64,000 nucleotides of DNA. It comes from Lycorma delicatula (taxonomy: Eukaryota; Arthropoda; Insecta; Hemiptera; Fulgoridae). This document shows positions 62,956 to 64,000 of the stretch, piece by piece (position 1 is the first letter of the stretch; each line of letters starts with the position of its first letter). The notes under the pieces were generated by a model. It saw only the letters and a list, made by a program, of their open reading frames with translations, was not told where the DNA came from and did no database searches. Made by a program: the position numbers and the translations under genes. Location: assembly GCF_047948215.1 (NCBI RefSeq), contig NC_134456.1, positions 59,039,029 through 59,103,028 of the forward strand, written 5' to 3'.

Positions 62956-64000
62956 TGCCTATGACTCTTACGCAACCTTTCACCATTGACGCAAGTCGGA
63001 ACTCTTTTTTCTGCGGACAACAGTCACGCTCTTCACCACAATGCGCACAGACTGACTCATATTTGCAGAATTTGACCCTACAGCCGAAGCGACAACCTTT
63101 AAACATTTAAAGCATCGCTGCACAGCAAGGTACTCCTTGACGCGAGAGGATTCGCAGCTCAGAAAGGGTTTCGAATCTGGTTGTCGGAGGATGTCTACCT
63201 TCCGACAAGAACTTCTAGAAGAGCGCCTAACTCGAATACTCCGTGATACCTTGGGGTATCACGCTTCCCTGTTTTGAAGATAAGCCTGCATTCTTTCCTA
63301 AACACAGCCTCGTCCAAGTCGGTGTTCTGTTCCCTCATGAAGGTCAGAACGTCCTCATCAGAACTGCCAGGTCTACCCAGTCCTTTTTCGAAATGCCTCT
63401 ACCGCAAGATTAGGTTTACCCCGGGTGGGTGTCGCTATATCCATCTCCGAAGCCTCATCCACCAACGAGGTCGAAGGAACAGGCTCCGGCTTCCTCTTCC
63501 GCCTCGACTTCTTCACCTCGGTAAACTCTGTCATGGCCAGAGATTCCCTAGCCTTTTCTAACATGGTTAACGAGACACTTGCTGTCTTCCTCCTAACTGG
63601 AATGTTGGGCAAGCCCACTTACGTGACGATTGCCCACAGCGAGCCACGGGCATCTGGAAACCTTAAGTATTCTCCTGTGACCCTTCGTACCTCTTAGCTG
63701 CTTCTGGTTCAGATATAAAACTACGGATTACGGCCCTCGTTCTTAAAAGAACGCGAGTAGGACTAAAGGGAGTACTCCCTTACTCGTGATGGGGACAGAA
63801 GTGGTTGCCACCTCTTCACCGCAGTAAGTCGGGTACAGGTTCGTAGAAATCTGTGCATTGTACACCGCCAAGAAGGGCAAATAGAGAGTCTACATAGATT
63901 GATGCTAAACAGCAGCCGCAGTATGCAGTCAAAAACGACTCGAACTGTCGGAGGTACACACGCTACCGACAGTCAAAACACCAACAGCAAACCAAATAGC
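62956..64000 (-). pseudogene. R1-like gag remnant with CCHC knuckles (partial, runs off window)
   Basis: Near 63000-63120 the minus strand gives RCFKCLK in one frame and, after a shift, GCRFGCRVKFCKYESVCAHC in another. Together these have the spacing of paired CCHC zinc knuckles at the end of R1 gag. At 63373-63618 lies a basic stretch (VKKSRRKRKPEPVPSTS), the usual charged linker upstream of the knuckles. The 5' limit of the element lies beyond the window. Frames are broken, so no protein is made. Confidence 0.6.

Larger units (their letters stand above)
60066..64000 (-). mobile_element. R1-like retrotransposon, copy C, with gag and endonuclease remnants (runs off window)
   Basis: The composition changes abruptly to GC-richer sequence at about 60066, and minus-strand readings give non-LTR pieces in order from the right end: gag, CCHC, endonuclease, then the start of RT. 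Between about 61310 and 60870 the rest of RT is missing or unrecognisable. The 3' tail at 60600-60800 (TCCGGTCGCCACACCACC, CGTTCCTAGCC, ATGCCACCGATG) matches copies A2 and B, so this is the longest member of that family. A short A-run on the minus strand at the left border (near 60050) may be the poly-A tail. Confidence 0.82.

Overview
The window looks like a piece of a large, AT-rich insect genome. It has long gene-poor stretches, spliceosomal introns with GTAAGT donors, and many decayed transposable elements of insect type: R1-like non-LTR retrotransposons, a BEL/Pao LTR retrotransposon, a Tc1/mariner-like element, tRNA-derived SINEs, a hAT-like element and foldback elements. Nothing looks bacterial or viral. 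A hemipteran host is possible but is only a guess; the sequence alone does not fix the order.

Layout. 1-8300 is AT-rich and gene-free apart from a very long (TTTG)n array near 5.5-6.1 kb. 8.3-9.8 kb holds a decayed minus-strand coding sequence of an insect-expanded, probably transposon-derived family. 9.8-12.7 kb holds two R1-like fragments joined head to tail. 13.45-23.1 kb is a nest: a dispersed repeat, called F1 here, is split by a BEL/Pao element (13814-21534, minus strand), which itself carries a mariner-like element with a DD41D-spaced transposase (14652-15982). More F1 fragments follow in both orientations. 23.6-24.6 kb is an element with long terminal inverted repeats and no recognised ORF. 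24.6-38.3 kb contains a second dispersed repeat (two copies), a hAT-like element, a SINE with a (CA)n tail and a foldback element.

Host genes are few. On the minus strand at 39167-39348 there is one exon that encodes a transmembrane segment like TM1 of a family B/adhesion receptor. On the plus strand from about 52090 there is a secreted protein gene with three exons in compatible phase (52104-52337, 53826-54226, 58893-59568; 437 codons so far). Its end is not resolved and may lie beyond a strong donor at 59569. Its first intron carries an F1 fragment and its second carries antisense R1-like fragments.

The right end (60.07-64.0 kb) is a decayed R1-like element on the minus strand with gag (CCHC), endonuclease and partial reverse transcriptase remnants. 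It runs off the window. Its 3' tail matches the tails at 12.4-12.6 kb and 40.6-40.9 kb, so one R1-like family is present three times.
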